A stretch of 64,000 nt of DNA from Actinophytocola sp044466355 (GTDB lineage Bacteria > Actinomycetota > Actinomycetes > Mycobacteriales > Pseudonocardiaceae). Location: contig NZ_JBITMQ010000002.1 in NCBI RefSeq assembly GCF_044466355.1, positions 806,001 to 870,000 on the forward strand, in the 5' to 3' direction. Under the pieces are notes generated by a model that saw nothing but the letters and a program-made list of their open reading frames with translations, searched no databases and was not told the origin of the DNA. Of this stretch, positions 39,115 to 46,744 are shown in pieces (positions within the stretch are counted from its first letter, which is position 1; every line of letters begins with the position of its first letter). A program made the translations under genes and the position numbers.

Positions 39115-39190
39115 GCCAGCGAGCCTAAGGTATGTCCAGGTGATCCGGCCTGCGGCGGCGTTCAGCGTGGCGCTCAGTGACTCTCCGGCG

Positions 39191-39232
39191 CCTCCTTTCG
39201 TCCCCTTGTGGTTTTCGGGACTGGAAAGGAGG
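39191..39232 (+). promoter_or_regulatory. Long hairpin that pairs an extended Shine-Dalgarno with an anti-SD copy
   Basis: CCTCCTTTC (39191-39199) pairs with GAAAGGAGG (39224-39232), and inside it GTCCC pairs with GGGAC around a 12-nt loop, with a 2-nt bulge. The right arm, continued by TGA, is complementary to the 3' end of 16S rRNA over about 12 nt, and ATG 39240 follows with seven-base spacing. The left arm copies the 16S anti-SD. Read on the other strand, it could be the terminator of the radical SAM gene. Both uses are inferred. Confidence 0.5.
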
Positions 39233-39239
39233 TGAGATC

Positions 39240-39857
39240 ATGTCCCTACCTGGCATCCGTCATGTGTTCACAGCAGGGCCAGTTGTTCCTGCCGTACCGG
39301 TTCGGTCTTGTTCGCTGCCTCGGTCAGGCTGCCTTCCGGCCATGCCGGTTCTGCCTTGTCCTCCGGCCCTGGGGACTTCGGGGCCAGGCCGTGCTTGCGT
39401 AACAGTGGTCCGACCCTCGTGCCCAGCCAGCGGCGGTAGCGCACGTCCGCGTTGCTGCCCTTCGCGTAGAGGCGGCGGTACTTCGGGACCAGCCCTGGGT
39501 GTTCGCGCGCCAGCCACTGTGCGAACCATTCCCGTGCGCCCGGGCGTAGATGCAGGGGGATCACCGTCGCACCGTTCGCTCCTGTTTCCGCTATGGCCGC
39601 CAGCAACGCGTCCAGTTGTTCTGTCGAGTCGGTCAGGCCGGGGAGCACCGGGGCCACGAACACGCCGCACGGCAGGCCCGCGTCGACGATCCTGCGGACG
39701 AGGTCCAGTCTTGCCTGCGGGCTTGCCGTTCCTGGTTCCAGGTTTCGCTGCAGTTCTCGGTCCACCAACGCGATGGACACGCCTACGCCCACCTCCACGT
39801 CCTGGCTCACCGCTGACAGGAGTGGTAGGTCCCGGGACAGCACCGTGCCCTTCGTGA
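39240..39857 (+). other. Possible ORF after the SD hairpin, antisense to the radical SAM gene
   Basis: Open frame of 205 codons starting MSLPGIRHVFTAG, directly after the near-perfect ribosome binding site. Only its first 28 bases are intergenic; the rest is antisense to the 3' part of the radical SAM gene, and its Pro/Arg/Ser-rich composition is what antisense GC-rich DNA gives. I do not claim a protein of this length; a short translated leader is as likely. Recorded because of the unusually strong initiation signal. Confidence 0.2.
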
Positions 39858-41193
39858 GGATGCTGAACGGGGTGCCGCTGTCGGCCAGTGCTCGGATGAT
39901 GCCCGGCATGAGTCGGTAGCGGCCCTCGGCGCGTTGGTACGGGTCGGTGTTGGTGCCCATCGCGACCGGTTCGCGGGTCCAGCGGGGGGAACGGAGTTGT
40001 GCCGCGAGCACCTCAGGGGCGTTGACCTTCACGATGATCTGCGAGTCGAAGTCCTGGCCCGCGTCGAGGTCCAGGTACTCGTGGCTGCGGCGGGCGAAGC
40101 AGTTGTGGCTGACGACGCCGTTCGCGATGAAGTCGCCCGTGCCGGTGGTGATGTCGTACAGCGTCAGGTCCAGGCCCAGCGGCTCGATGGTCGCCACCGC
40201 CAGGTGTGAGGCGGACCGCAGCGCCACGCCGTTCAGTTCGTCGGTCGTCGTGTGGGCGGGATCGGTCGTGTGCAGGAACCGGAGGTGCTCCCCGAGGCCA
40301 CCGGTCAGCCGGAAGCGGCACACGCCGCTGCGGTGCCCCGCCTCCTCCACCACGTAGGCGAAGTCGAAGCGGCGCAACGCGGTCACGACCTCCGGCAGCA
40401 CGGACCGTCCTGTGCGACCGACCCGCAGGTGCCCTCGGGAGAAGTCACCGTCCACATCGAACACACCCGCCAGGTATCCCTTGTGCCACTCCTCGCTCGG
40501 CACATCGGGACGGCGTATCGGCAGGCTGATCGACTCCTCCCCGGTCAGGAACTCCCTGGCCCGCTCGAGCACCCGCGGGTCGACCGGCTCGCCGTGCCCC
40601 GCGGCGATGCCGGCCAGATAGCCGCACTGGTAGTCCACGCCGCCTTTGGGCGGGGTGGCGAAGTGTCCGGTGCCGACCAGGCGGTCGCCGGGCACGAGGA
40701 CCCGGCGCTCGTCCGCGCACGCGCCCGCCGCGACGTGCCGCCAGCCGCGGTCGGTGAGGAAGCGGTGGTCGCCGCTGGCGATGAGCTGCGTGCCGTCCCG
40801 CAACGTGACGCGGAAGGCGGGCTTGTGCGTGGTCCAGTGCGCGAGCACCCGCGTGGTGACGTACCTGCGCCGGTTGCCGGCCCGTTCCGTGCCGTAGATC
40901 CGGTCGCCGACCCGCAGCTCGGACAGCGGCCTGGTGCGGCCGTCGGCCATCAGGATCGGGGTGTCACCCGCGAGGCAGTACCGGCAGGCGTGACTGCATC
41001 CCCGGTACGGGTTGACGGTCCAGCTGAACGGCATCCGCGACGGGCCGGGCACCTTGTTCAGCACGGACTTGGCGCGCACCTCGTGGAAGACGACGCCGTT
41101 GAACTCGGGCGTGCGCACGCTGCGCACCAGCCCGGGGAGACCGGGCAGTGTCTGCTGGCCGTCGTGGTCGACGCGTTGGCTTTCCCATCGCAC
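39268..41193 (-). CDS. Rv2578c-family radical SAM protein interrupted by an intein
   Basis: 641 residues from GTG 41193; about 349 remain after removing the intein at residues 73-364. The host protein matches the Rv2578c family: RSVRTPEFNGVVFHEV, KSVLNKVPG, NPYRGCSHACRY, then after the intein CFARRSHEYLDLDAGQDF, GTNTDPYQRAEGRYRLMPGI and SILTKGT. The spliced protein regains the CxxxCxxC motif (Cys66, Cys70 and the +1 Cys) that binds the 4Fe-4S cluster for S-adenosylmethionine cleavage. Function of the family is unknown; resemblance to spore photoproduct lyase-like SPASM-free radical SAM enzymes is loose. Divergent from the YjbR-like gene. Confidence 0.93.
   Translation of the reverse strand: MRWESQRVDHDGQQTLPGLPGLVRSVRTPEFNGVVFHEVRAKSVLNKVPGPSRMPFSWTVNPYRGCSHACRYCLAGDTPILMADGRTRPLSELRVGDRIYGTERAGNRRRYVTTRVLAHWTTHKPAFRVTLRDGTQLIASGDHRFLTDRGWRHVAAGACADERRVLVPGDRLVGTGHFATPPKGGVDYQCGYLAGIAAGHGEPVDPRVLERAREFLTGEESISLPIRRPDVPSEEWHKGYLAGVFDVDGDFSRGHLRVGRTGRSVLPEVVTALRRFDFAYVVEEAGHRSGVCRFRLTGGLGEHLRFLHTTDPAHTTTDELNGVALRSASHLAVATIEPLGLDLTLYDITTGTGDFIANGVVSHNCFARRSHEYLDLDAGQDFDSQIIVKVNAPEVLAAQLRSPRWTREPVAMGTNTDPYQRAEGRYRLMPGIIRALADSGTPFSILTKGTVLSRDLPLLSAVSQDVEVGVGVSIALVDRELQRNLEPGTASPQARLDLVRRIVDAGLPCGVFVAPVLPGLTDSTEQLDALLAAIAETGANGATVIPLHLRPGAREWFAQWLAREHPGLVPKYRRLYAKGSNADVRYRRWLGTRVGPLLRKHGLAPKSPGPEDKAEPAWPEGSLTEAANKTEPVRQEQLALL
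40102..40977 (-). other. Intein, 292 aa, inserted at the third cluster cysteine
   Basis: The intein begins with Cys1 (CLAGDTPILMADG, block A) and ends with VVSHN, followed by extein Cys+1, so a standard class 1 splicing route is expected. Block B is GTQLIASGDHRFL (His present, usual Thr replaced by Ser-Gly-Asp) and block F is LYDITTGTGDFIANGV. Two LAGLIDADG-like helices lie in between: GYLAGIAAGHG and GYLAGVFDVDG. The first lacks its acidic residue, so the homing endonuclease is probably inactive. Boundaries were fixed by matching the extein to uninterrupted family members. Confidence 0.93.
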
Positions 41194-41288
41194 GGAGACA
41201 GTCGAACACACGTTCGATGCAGTGTCAATTCGAACACATGAGCGGTGTCGGTGTTCGGCTGTCGGTGGTCCGCGCTAGCGTCTTCCGC

Positions 41289-41651
41289 ATGTCCGACAAC
41301 CGGGTCCGCGAACGGGTCGCCGCCATCGTCGCCGAGCTGCCGGAGGCGACGTGCACCGGCGACCAGCACCTGACGTTGGCCGTGCGCAAGAAGACGTTCG
41401 GGTACTTCCTCGACGACCACCACGGCGACGGGATCGTCGGCGTGGCGTTCAAGGCGGCGCCCGGTGAGCAGCAGGCGCTGGTGGAGTCCGACCCCGCGCG
41501 GTTCTACGTGCCCGCCTACCTCGGCGCCAAGGGCTGGGCCGCGGTCCGGCTCGACGTGGGCGAGGTCGACTGGGCCGAGCTACGGGAGCTGCTCACCGAC
41601 GCGTACCGATTACAGGCGCCGCGCAGGCTCGTCGCGCAGCTCGGTGGCTAG
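41289..41651 (+). CDS. MmcQ/YjbR-family protein
   Basis: 120 residues, CyaY-like alpha/beta fold: RVRERVAAIVAELPEATCTGDQHLTLAVRKKTFGYFLDDHH, VGVAFKAAPGEQQALVESDPARFYVPAYLGAKGWAAVRLD, and EVDWAELRELLTDAYRLQAPRRLVAQL. The family has been called DNA-binding because of its double-wing resemblance, but no role is established. ATG 41289 follows directly on the divergent promoter region of the radical SAM gene. Its last 42 bp overlap the convergent flavoprotein gene. Confidence 0.88.
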   Translation: MSDNRVRERVAAIVAELPEATCTGDQHLTLAVRKKTFGYFLDDHHGDGIVGVAFKAAPGEQQALVESDPARFYVPAYLGAKGWAAVRLDVGEVDWAELRELLTDAYRLQAPRRLVAQLGG

Positions 41652-42575
41652 CGCGGCGACTTCGCGGGCGCAGCCCCACGAGAGGCTGACGCCGTTGCCG
41701 CCGTGCCCGTAGTTGTGGACGCACCAGGCGGTGCCGCGCCGTTCCTTCGCCACCCGCACCGCGGGCCGGTCCGGGCGCAGACCGGTCACGATCTCGATCA
41801 CCTCCGCGTCCCCCAGGCGTGGTTCCCGTTCGCGGACCCTCGCCAGGATGCGGTCGGTGATCGCCGAGTCCGGCGTGCGGTCCCAGCGGTCCGGGACGCG
41901 CACGCCGCCGCACACGACACGGTCGCCGTGCGGGAAGTAGCTGGTCCACTCGTCGGCGGTGGACAGTTCCATGAACAGGAGGTCAAGGCCTGGATTGGTG
42001 ACAACCACATGCTGCCCGAACACGGGGCGGACACTGTCGTCGCCGAGTTCGCGGGCGCCGAGACCGGTGCAGTTGACGACCAGCGGGGCCTCGCGGGCGG
42101 CGTCGTCGAGTGAGGCGACCGTGCCCTGCTCGACCCGCACACCCGCCTCCGCGAGACGGGCGGTCAGGTGGTCGAGGTAGCGGGGCATGTCCGCGAGCGG
42201 CATCAGTGCGTGGAAGCCGCCGGCGAAACCGGCCGGGACCTCGTCCGGGGCGCACGCGCGGAGTTCCGGGATCGAGCGGGCCTGCGGCGGCGGCTCACCG
42301 GGGGGCATGGTGCTGACGGTCAGGGCGCGCGCCATGCGGACGCCGGAGCGGGGGTCCTCGGCGAGCGCCGTGAAGTCGAGCAGCGACTGGTCGGTCCACG
42401 CCATGGTCATGGCCATGGGCTCCTGGAACGACGGGCCCCACAGTGCACCCGCGACCACGGACGTCGTGTCGTGCGGGAGGTCCTTCGCCACCACGCGCAC
42501 CGGCCAGCCGTCCTCGGCGAGGCAGATGGCGGTGGTCAGGCCGTTGACTCCCGCACCGATGACGAGTGCGTCCAT
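41610..42575 (-). CDS. FAD-dependent D-amino-acid oxidase family protein
   Basis: 321 residues. FAD-binding GAGVNGL at residues 7-13, the VVAGALWGP substrate-side loop, NCTGLGARELGDD, and the C-terminal DAO signature HNYGHGGNGVSLSWGCA. Likely oxidises a D-amino acid or a related amine; the acceptor position differs enough from eukaryotic DAO that the substrate cannot be named. ATG 42575 lacks a Shine-Dalgarno and has TACCCT nearby upstream, so it may be leaderless. No peroxisomal or export signal. Confidence 0.88.
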   Translation of the reverse strand: MDALVIGAGVNGLTTAICLAEDGWPVRVVAKDLPHDTTSVVAGALWGPSFQEPMAMTMAWTDQSLLDFTALAEDPRSGVRMARALTVSTMPPGEPPPQARSIPELRACAPDEVPAGFAGGFHALMPLADMPRYLDHLTARLAEAGVRVEQGTVASLDDAAREAPLVVNCTGLGARELGDDSVRPVFGQHVVVTNPGLDLLFMELSTADEWTSYFPHGDRVVCGGVRVPDRWDRTPDSAITDRILARVREREPRLGDAEVIEIVTGLRPDRPAVRVAKERRGTAWCVHNYGHGGNGVSLSWGCAREVAALATELRDEPARRL

Positions 42576-42648
42576 GGCACGCCAGGGTACGAGGCGGCTG
42601 TCCACCGAGCCATCCGGCGGGCAGCCGACCCCCCGGCTCCGTGGCGTG

Positions 42649-43290
42649 TCAGCCCTCGAGTGCGGTCGTGTAGAACGCCGTCACGCGTTCGAACGCGGCG
42701 CCGGCGGTCTCCTCGTCCGTGCCCGACGCCACGTGGGCGGCCCGCCACCGCTGCGCGGCGGCCCGCACGAACGCGACGCCCTCCGGCGACACGGACCACG
42801 CGTCGGCGTTCTGCGGAGTGACCGCCGGCTCGCCGGGTGCGAGGTGGCCCGCCAGGCCGAGCAGCGCCAGGTCCCAGCCGATGCCGGTGGCGCCCGGGCC
42901 GAACTGGGCCCACAGGTCGTCGTCGACGTGGGCGATGTGCTCCAGTTCGAGACGGGTCCCACCCTCGGCCTCCGGTGCGACGCGGACGTCGATCCAGCTG
43001 ACCATGCCGTTGAACTCCCAGGTGGCGAAGAAGCTCTTCGGCGGGTCGCAGCGCTCGATGGTGCCGCTCGCGTTGCCCTGGAGCTGGTACTTCCCGCCCA
43101 CTGCGAGGTCGCCGGTGACCGGGAGGAACCACCTCGGGAGGCGGTCGGGGTTGGTGCACGCGTCCCACACGTCCTCGACGTCCGCGTCGTAGGTCTGGCT
43201 GATCGTCGAGACGCGCGCCTCCCCCGGGCCGAACACGCGGGTGCCGAGGTCCCGGCGCACCGCGTTGATCTGCTCAGCGAGATCGATCAT
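42649..43290 (-). CDS. SRPBCC (AHSA1-type) domain protein
   Basis: 213 residues. START/AHSA1-like fold: VSTISQTYDADVEDVWDACTNPDRLPRWFLPVTGDLAVGGKYQLQGNASGTIERCDPPKSFFATWEF is the classic opening, followed by strands and a long C-terminal helix. Such genes are usually paired with an ArsR regulator, which is absent here. The gene has a strong sigma-70-type promoter with a palindrome, and GAGGAG upstream of its ATG. Ligand unknown. Confidence 0.88.
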   Translation of the reverse strand: MIDLAEQINAVRRDLGTRVFGPGEARVSTISQTYDADVEDVWDACTNPDRLPRWFLPVTGDLAVGGKYQLQGNASGTIERCDPPKSFFATWEFNGMVSWIDVRVAPEAEGGTRLELEHIAHVDDDLWAQFGPGATGIGWDLALLGLAGHLAPGEPAVTPQNADAWSVSPEGVAFVRAAAQRWRAAHVASGTDEETAGAAFERVTAFYTTALEG

Positions 43291-43330
43291 CGGGGGTCTC
43301 CTCTGGTGTCATTGTCGTTCGCGAGCAGCA

Positions 43331-43359
43331 ATGTATCGAGGCTCGCTTATATAAGTCAA
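43331..43359 (-). promoter_or_regulatory. Strong promoter with palindrome upstream of the SRPBCC gene
   Basis: TTGACT (43354-43359) and ATACAT (43331-43336) are 17 bp apart on the minus strand, the best -35/-10 pair seen in the window. The perfect palindrome CTTATATAAG (43346-43355) overlaps the -35 and spacer, a typical place for a repressor such as ArsR. The region is strikingly AT-rich for this genome. Confidence 0.6.
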
Positions 43360-43375
43360 CACTAAAGGGAGTGGC

Positions 43376-44011
43376 GTGGACATCGTCGAGATTCTCGGGT
43401 TCGTCTCGGGCGCGTTGTGCGTGTGGCTCGTCGCCAGGCAGAACGTCTGGAACTGGCCGATCGGGATCGCCAACAACGTCATGTTCCTGATCCTGTTCTG
43501 GACAGCCGGGATCTACGCCGACGCCGGCCTGCAGATCGTCTACATGGGGTTGGCGCTGTACGGGTGGTGGGCCTGGCTGCGCGGCGGCGTGGACCACAGC
43601 ACGCTGACCGTCACCCGCACGACACGGAGCCAGTGGCTCGTGCTCGGAACCGTCGGCGTGCTCGCGACGGTGGGGCTGACCGTCCTGCTCGACACGGTCA
43701 CCGACTCGACCGTGCCGTTACCCGACGCGATCACGACCGTGCTGTCGCTGCTCGCGACCTGGGGACAGGCACGCAAGAAGGTCGAGTCGTGGTGGCTGTG
43801 GATCACCGCGGACGTCATCTACGTGCCGCTGTACGCCTACAAGGACCTGTGGCTCACAGCCGTCCTGTACGTCGGCTTCCTCGCGCTGTGCGTGCTCGGC
43901 CTGCGTAACTGGAGTGCCAGCTACGCCACCGCTCCCCTGGCCGCGGCGGGCAGCCCGGAGTCGTCCGCGACCGGCCAGGTCAAAGGGTCGGAGCCCAGCG
44001 CGACCAGCTGA
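43376..44011 (+). CDS. pnuC: Nicotinamide riboside transporter PnuC
   Basis: 211 residues with about seven membrane helices. The substrate-site signature WNWPIGIANN and the later GLQIVYMGLALYGWWAWLRGG are those of PnuC; SWWLWITADVIYVPLYAYKDLWLTAVLYVGFLALCVLGLRNW is the C-terminal part. PnuC facilitates NR entry and relies on an intracellular kinase to trap it; a NadR-like gene with that kinase domain lies 3.7 kb away at 47754. GTG 43376 has AGGGAG upstream. Its last 91 bp overlap the convergent idi gene. Confidence 0.93.
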   Translation: MDIVEILGFVSGALCVWLVARQNVWNWPIGIANNVMFLILFWTAGIYADAGLQIVYMGLALYGWWAWLRGGVDHSTLTVTRTTRSQWLVLGTVGVLATVGLTVLLDTVTDSTVPLPDAITTVLSLLATWGQARKKVESWWLWITADVIYVPLYAYKDLWLTAVLYVGFLALCVLGLRNWSASYATAPLAAAGSPESSATGQVKGSEPSATS

Positions 44012-44511
44012 TCGACCTGCTCGCGGCACCACGGCGACACCGTCAGCTCGCCGCCGGTCACGAGGCTGGTGAACAGCGGCCACGACATCCAGCCGTACTC
44101 GTCGACCTCCAGCGGCGAGAGCACCGGCTGCGTGTCGGTGACCGCGCGGAACACCGGGCACAGCTCGTTCTCGACGACGCCGTTGGCCATCACCGCGCGG
44201 TACCGGAACGACGGCAGCAGCAGGTCGACGTCCGGTGCCGCGGGCAGGCCCAGCTCGTCGGCGAGCCTGCGCCGGACCGCGGCCGCGAACGGCTCGGACG
44301 GTCCCGGGTGACCGCAGCAGCTGTTGGTCACCACGCCCGGCCACGTCTTCTTCCCGCGTGCCCGCCGTGTCACCAGCAGCTCGCCGCGCGGGTTGAACAC
44401 GTAGCACGAGAACGCGAGGTGCAGGGGCGTGTCGTGGTGGTGCACCGTCGCCTTGTCGGCGACCCCGATACCGCGCCCCTGCTCGTCGAGCAGGACGACC
44501 TGTTCTGTCAC
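43921..44511 (-). CDS. idi: Isopentenyl-diphosphate isomerase, type I
   Basis: Interconverts IPP and DMAPP for isoprenoid synthesis. 196 residues, Nudix fold. VVLLDEQGRGIGVADKATVHHHDTPLHLAFSCYVFN, TNSCCGHPGPSEPFAAAVRRRLADELGL (catalytic Cys and metal site) and the later ENELCPVF and EVDEYGWMSW are typical. GTG 44511 is preferred over a start eight codons earlier because it gives the usual N-terminus; TACCAT nearby suggests leaderless initiation. No terpene gene is adjacent. Confidence 0.94.
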   Translation of the reverse strand: MTEQVVLLDEQGRGIGVADKATVHHHDTPLHLAFSCYVFNPRGELLVTRRARGKKTWPGVVTNSCCGHPGPSEPFAAAVRRRLADELGLPAAPDVDLLLPSFRYRAVMANGVVENELCPVFRAVTDTQPVLSPLEVDEYGWMSWPLFTSLVTGGELTVSPWCREQVDQLVALGSDPLTWPVADDSGLPAAARGAVA

Positions 44512-44556
44512 GTCACCGATGGTAGCCGTGTCCACGGGTCACCACTCGAGCGTCGC

Positions 44557-45420
44557 TCAGACCGTGAGCACGTCCCCGTCGAGCGGGACCGCCACCCCGG
44601 CGTCCCGCACGGTCGCGTACTCCGGTGACCGGCGGTCCAGCACCGGGTTGGTGTTGTTGAGGTGCGTGTAGCACCACCGGGTGCCGGGATGCTTCGCGAT
44701 CCGCACGAGGCTGCCGTCCGCACCGTCGATCGGCACGTGCCCCATCGCCCGCTGCGCCGCCGTGGACGTGCCGGTGCCCGACATCTCCGCCTGCGCGAAG
44801 AACGTGCCGTCGACCAGCGCGCAGGTGGCGCCGTCGACGAACTCGTCGAACCCGTCGGGCCAGGTGCGCAGGCAGGGCGCGTACACGAGCGCGCCGCCGG
44901 TCGCCGGATCCGCGATGCGGTAGGCCACCACCCACGGGCCGGGTTCGGTGGAGGCGGCCGCGTACCGGGGCTTCTTGTCGCTCACCGCGAACGTCGACAC
45001 GGTCAGCCCGGGGAGGGCGGGGGTGGCGGACCAGTCCCACGAGCCGTAGCCCGCGACGGTGTCCCGGACCGTCCCGAGTGCGGAGAGCACCGCGGGCGGA
45101 CCGGACACCCGCAGCCCGCCGCCCTCGCGGAGCATGAGCAGCCCCATCGTGTGGTCCAGCTCGGCGTCGGTGAGCAACGCACCCCGCAGCGGTGTGTCCC
45201 TCGGGCCCGGCCCCGGCGCGAGCTCGGCCGTCGCCAGCACCTGCGCGCGGACGTCCGGCGACGCGTTGACCAGGTACCAGCCGTCGTCCGCCCGCACGGC
45301 GAGGCAGTCCTGCGTCCGCGCGGGCACGTCACCCGCACGGCAGGCCACGCACAACCGGCACGCACAGTTCCACTGCGGGAAGCCGCCACCGGCAGCGGTG
45401 CCGAGCACGACCACCCTCAT
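44557..45420 (-). CDS. pqqB: PQQ biosynthesis protein PqqB (metallo-hydroxylase)
   Basis: 287 residues, metallo-beta-lactamase fold. PqqB hydroxylates the Glu-Tyr-derived intermediate in PQQ synthesis. VVVLGTAAGGGFPQWNC at the N-terminus with the CRLCVACR zinc knuckle, ALLTDAELDHTMGLLMLREG, and CYTHLNNTNP near the end are family hallmarks. ATG 45420 overlaps the pqqE stop (ATGA). Last gene of the pqq operon; downstream lies idi. Confidence 0.95.
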   Translation of the reverse strand: MRVVVLGTAAGGGFPQWNCACRLCVACRAGDVPARTQDCLAVRADDGWYLVNASPDVRAQVLATAELAPGPGPRDTPLRGALLTDAELDHTMGLLMLREGGGLRVSGPPAVLSALGTVRDTVAGYGSWDWSATPALPGLTVSTFAVSDKKPRYAAASTEPGPWVVAYRIADPATGGALVYAPCLRTWPDGFDEFVDGATCALVDGTFFAQAEMSGTGTSTAAQRAMGHVPIDGADGSLVRIAKHPGTRWCYTHLNNTNPVLDRRSPEYATVRDAGVAVPLDGDVLTV

Positions 45421-46502
45421 CGCGAGCCCACCGGGCCACGCATGACGAACTCGGTCTGCTCCCCCGGCGAGCGCAGCAGCAGGTCGACCACCCCGCGGTC
45501 CGGCGAGCGCGAGCACACCGGGTCGGTCGCGGCGGCGTCGCCGAGCAGCTGGAACGCCTGGCAGCGGCAGCCACCGAAGTCCACCGACCGGCGGTCGCAC
45601 GTCCGGCACGGCTCGCGCATCCAGTCCTCGCCGCGGTAGGCGTTGAACGACTCCGAGTCGTACCAGATCTCCCGCAGCGACCGGGTCCGCACGTTCTCGA
45701 CCGGCAGCGTCGTGATCGCCGACGCAGCGGGGCACGGCAGCACGTCGCCGTTGGGCGCCACGGTCAGCTGCCGCGCGCCCCACCCGTACATGCAGGGCTT
45801 CGGGTACTTCTCGTAGTAGTCCGCGACCACGTACACGATCTCCATCGTGCCGCGCAGCCGCTCCGACTCGGCCCGCACGACGGGCTCCGCCGCCGCGAGC
45901 TGCGCCGGGGTCGGCATGAGCGCGGCCCGGTTGCGCAGGGCCCAGCCGTAGTACTGCGTGTTGGCCAGCTCCAGCCGGTCGGCCCCCATCCGCTCGGCGA
46001 GCGCGATGAGCGCGCCGACGTCGTGGTTGGCCTTGTGCAGCACCACGTTCACGGTCAGCGGCAGGTCGGCGTCCTTGATCAGTGCGGCGGCGGCGAGCTT
46101 GTGCGTGTGCGCGCGGGCGCCCGCGACGCGGTCGGCACTCGCGGCGTCTGAGCCCTGCACGGACAGCTGGACGTGGGCGAGGCCGCGGTCGACGAGGTCG
46201 GTCAGCCGGTCCTTGGTCAGGCCCAGCCCGCTGGTGACGAGGTTGACGTAGCAGCCGAGGTCGGTGGCGTGCGTGACCAGCGTCGGCAGGTCGGAGCGGG
46301 CCAGTGGCTCGCCGCCGGACAGGTGGACCTGCAGCACCCCGATGTCGCGGGCCTGGTCGAACACGGACAGCCAGTCGTAGGTGGTCAGCTCGTCGGCGCG
46401 CGTGACCAGCTCGACCGGGTTGGAGCAGTACGGGCAGTGCAGCGGGCAGCGGTGCGTCAGCTCGGCGAGCATGCCCAGCGGCGGCGCGACGGTCACGTCC
46501 AT
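45417..46502 (-). CDS. pqqE: PqqE radical SAM/SPASM enzyme
   Basis: Forms the C-C bond between Glu and Tyr of PqqA. 361 residues. The radical SAM cluster motif is CPLHCPYC (residues 19-26), HLSGGEPL follows, and the SPASM part carries KPCMYGWGARQLTVAPNGDVLPCP and CRTCDRRSVDFGGCRCQAF, the cysteines for the auxiliary clusters. ATG 46502 overlaps the end of pqqD by 10 bp. PqqE needs PqqD as its peptide chaperone, so the adjacency is functional. Confidence 0.96.
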   Translation of the reverse strand: MDVTVAPPLGMLAELTHRCPLHCPYCSNPVELVTRADELTTYDWLSVFDQARDIGVLQVHLSGGEPLARSDLPTLVTHATDLGCYVNLVTSGLGLTKDRLTDLVDRGLAHVQLSVQGSDAASADRVAGARAHTHKLAAAALIKDADLPLTVNVVLHKANHDVGALIALAERMGADRLELANTQYYGWALRNRAALMPTPAQLAAAEPVVRAESERLRGTMEIVYVVADYYEKYPKPCMYGWGARQLTVAPNGDVLPCPAASAITTLPVENVRTRSLREIWYDSESFNAYRGEDWMREPCRTCDRRSVDFGGCRCQAFQLLGDAAATDPVCSRSPDRGVVDLLLRSPGEQTEFVMRGPVGSR

Positions 46503-46744
46503 TCCACTACCCTCCGCTCGGAGAACCGGGTCAGCACGTCGATCACGTCCTCGGCACGCACGCCGCGGAACCGCGAGCCGAGCGCGGTCGCGATCTCCTC
46601 CACTGTGGACTGCCCGTCGCAGAGCGACAGGACCGCCGCCGCGGTCGCGTTGGGCACCAGCACACCTTCCGGGAACAGGAGCACGTGCGTGTCCCGTGTC
46701 TTGTCGAAGGTGAGCCGGACTCCCTTGCGCAGCTTAGGTTTCAC
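46493..46744 (-). CDS. pqqD: PqqD peptide chaperone
   Basis: 83 residues. Winged-helix RiPP-recognition element that binds PqqA and presents it to PqqE. KPKLRKGVRLTFDKTRDTHVLLFPEGVLVPNATAAAVLSLCDGQSTVEEIATAL is the typical sequence with the LFPEG turn and the N-x-T-A helix. GTG 46744 overlaps the pqqC stop by 11 bp. In other species pqqC and pqqD are sometimes fused; here they are separate. Confidence 0.94.
   Translation of the reverse strand: MKPKLRKGVRLTFDKTRDTHVLLFPEGVLVPNATAAAVLSLCDGQSTVEEIATALGSRFRGVRAEDVIDVLTRFSERRVVEWT

Noticed and set aside
39240..39857. A 205-residue protein after the SD hairpin
   Set aside because: Almost all of it is antisense to the radical SAM gene and its composition is that of a shadow frame; only the initiation signal is notable.
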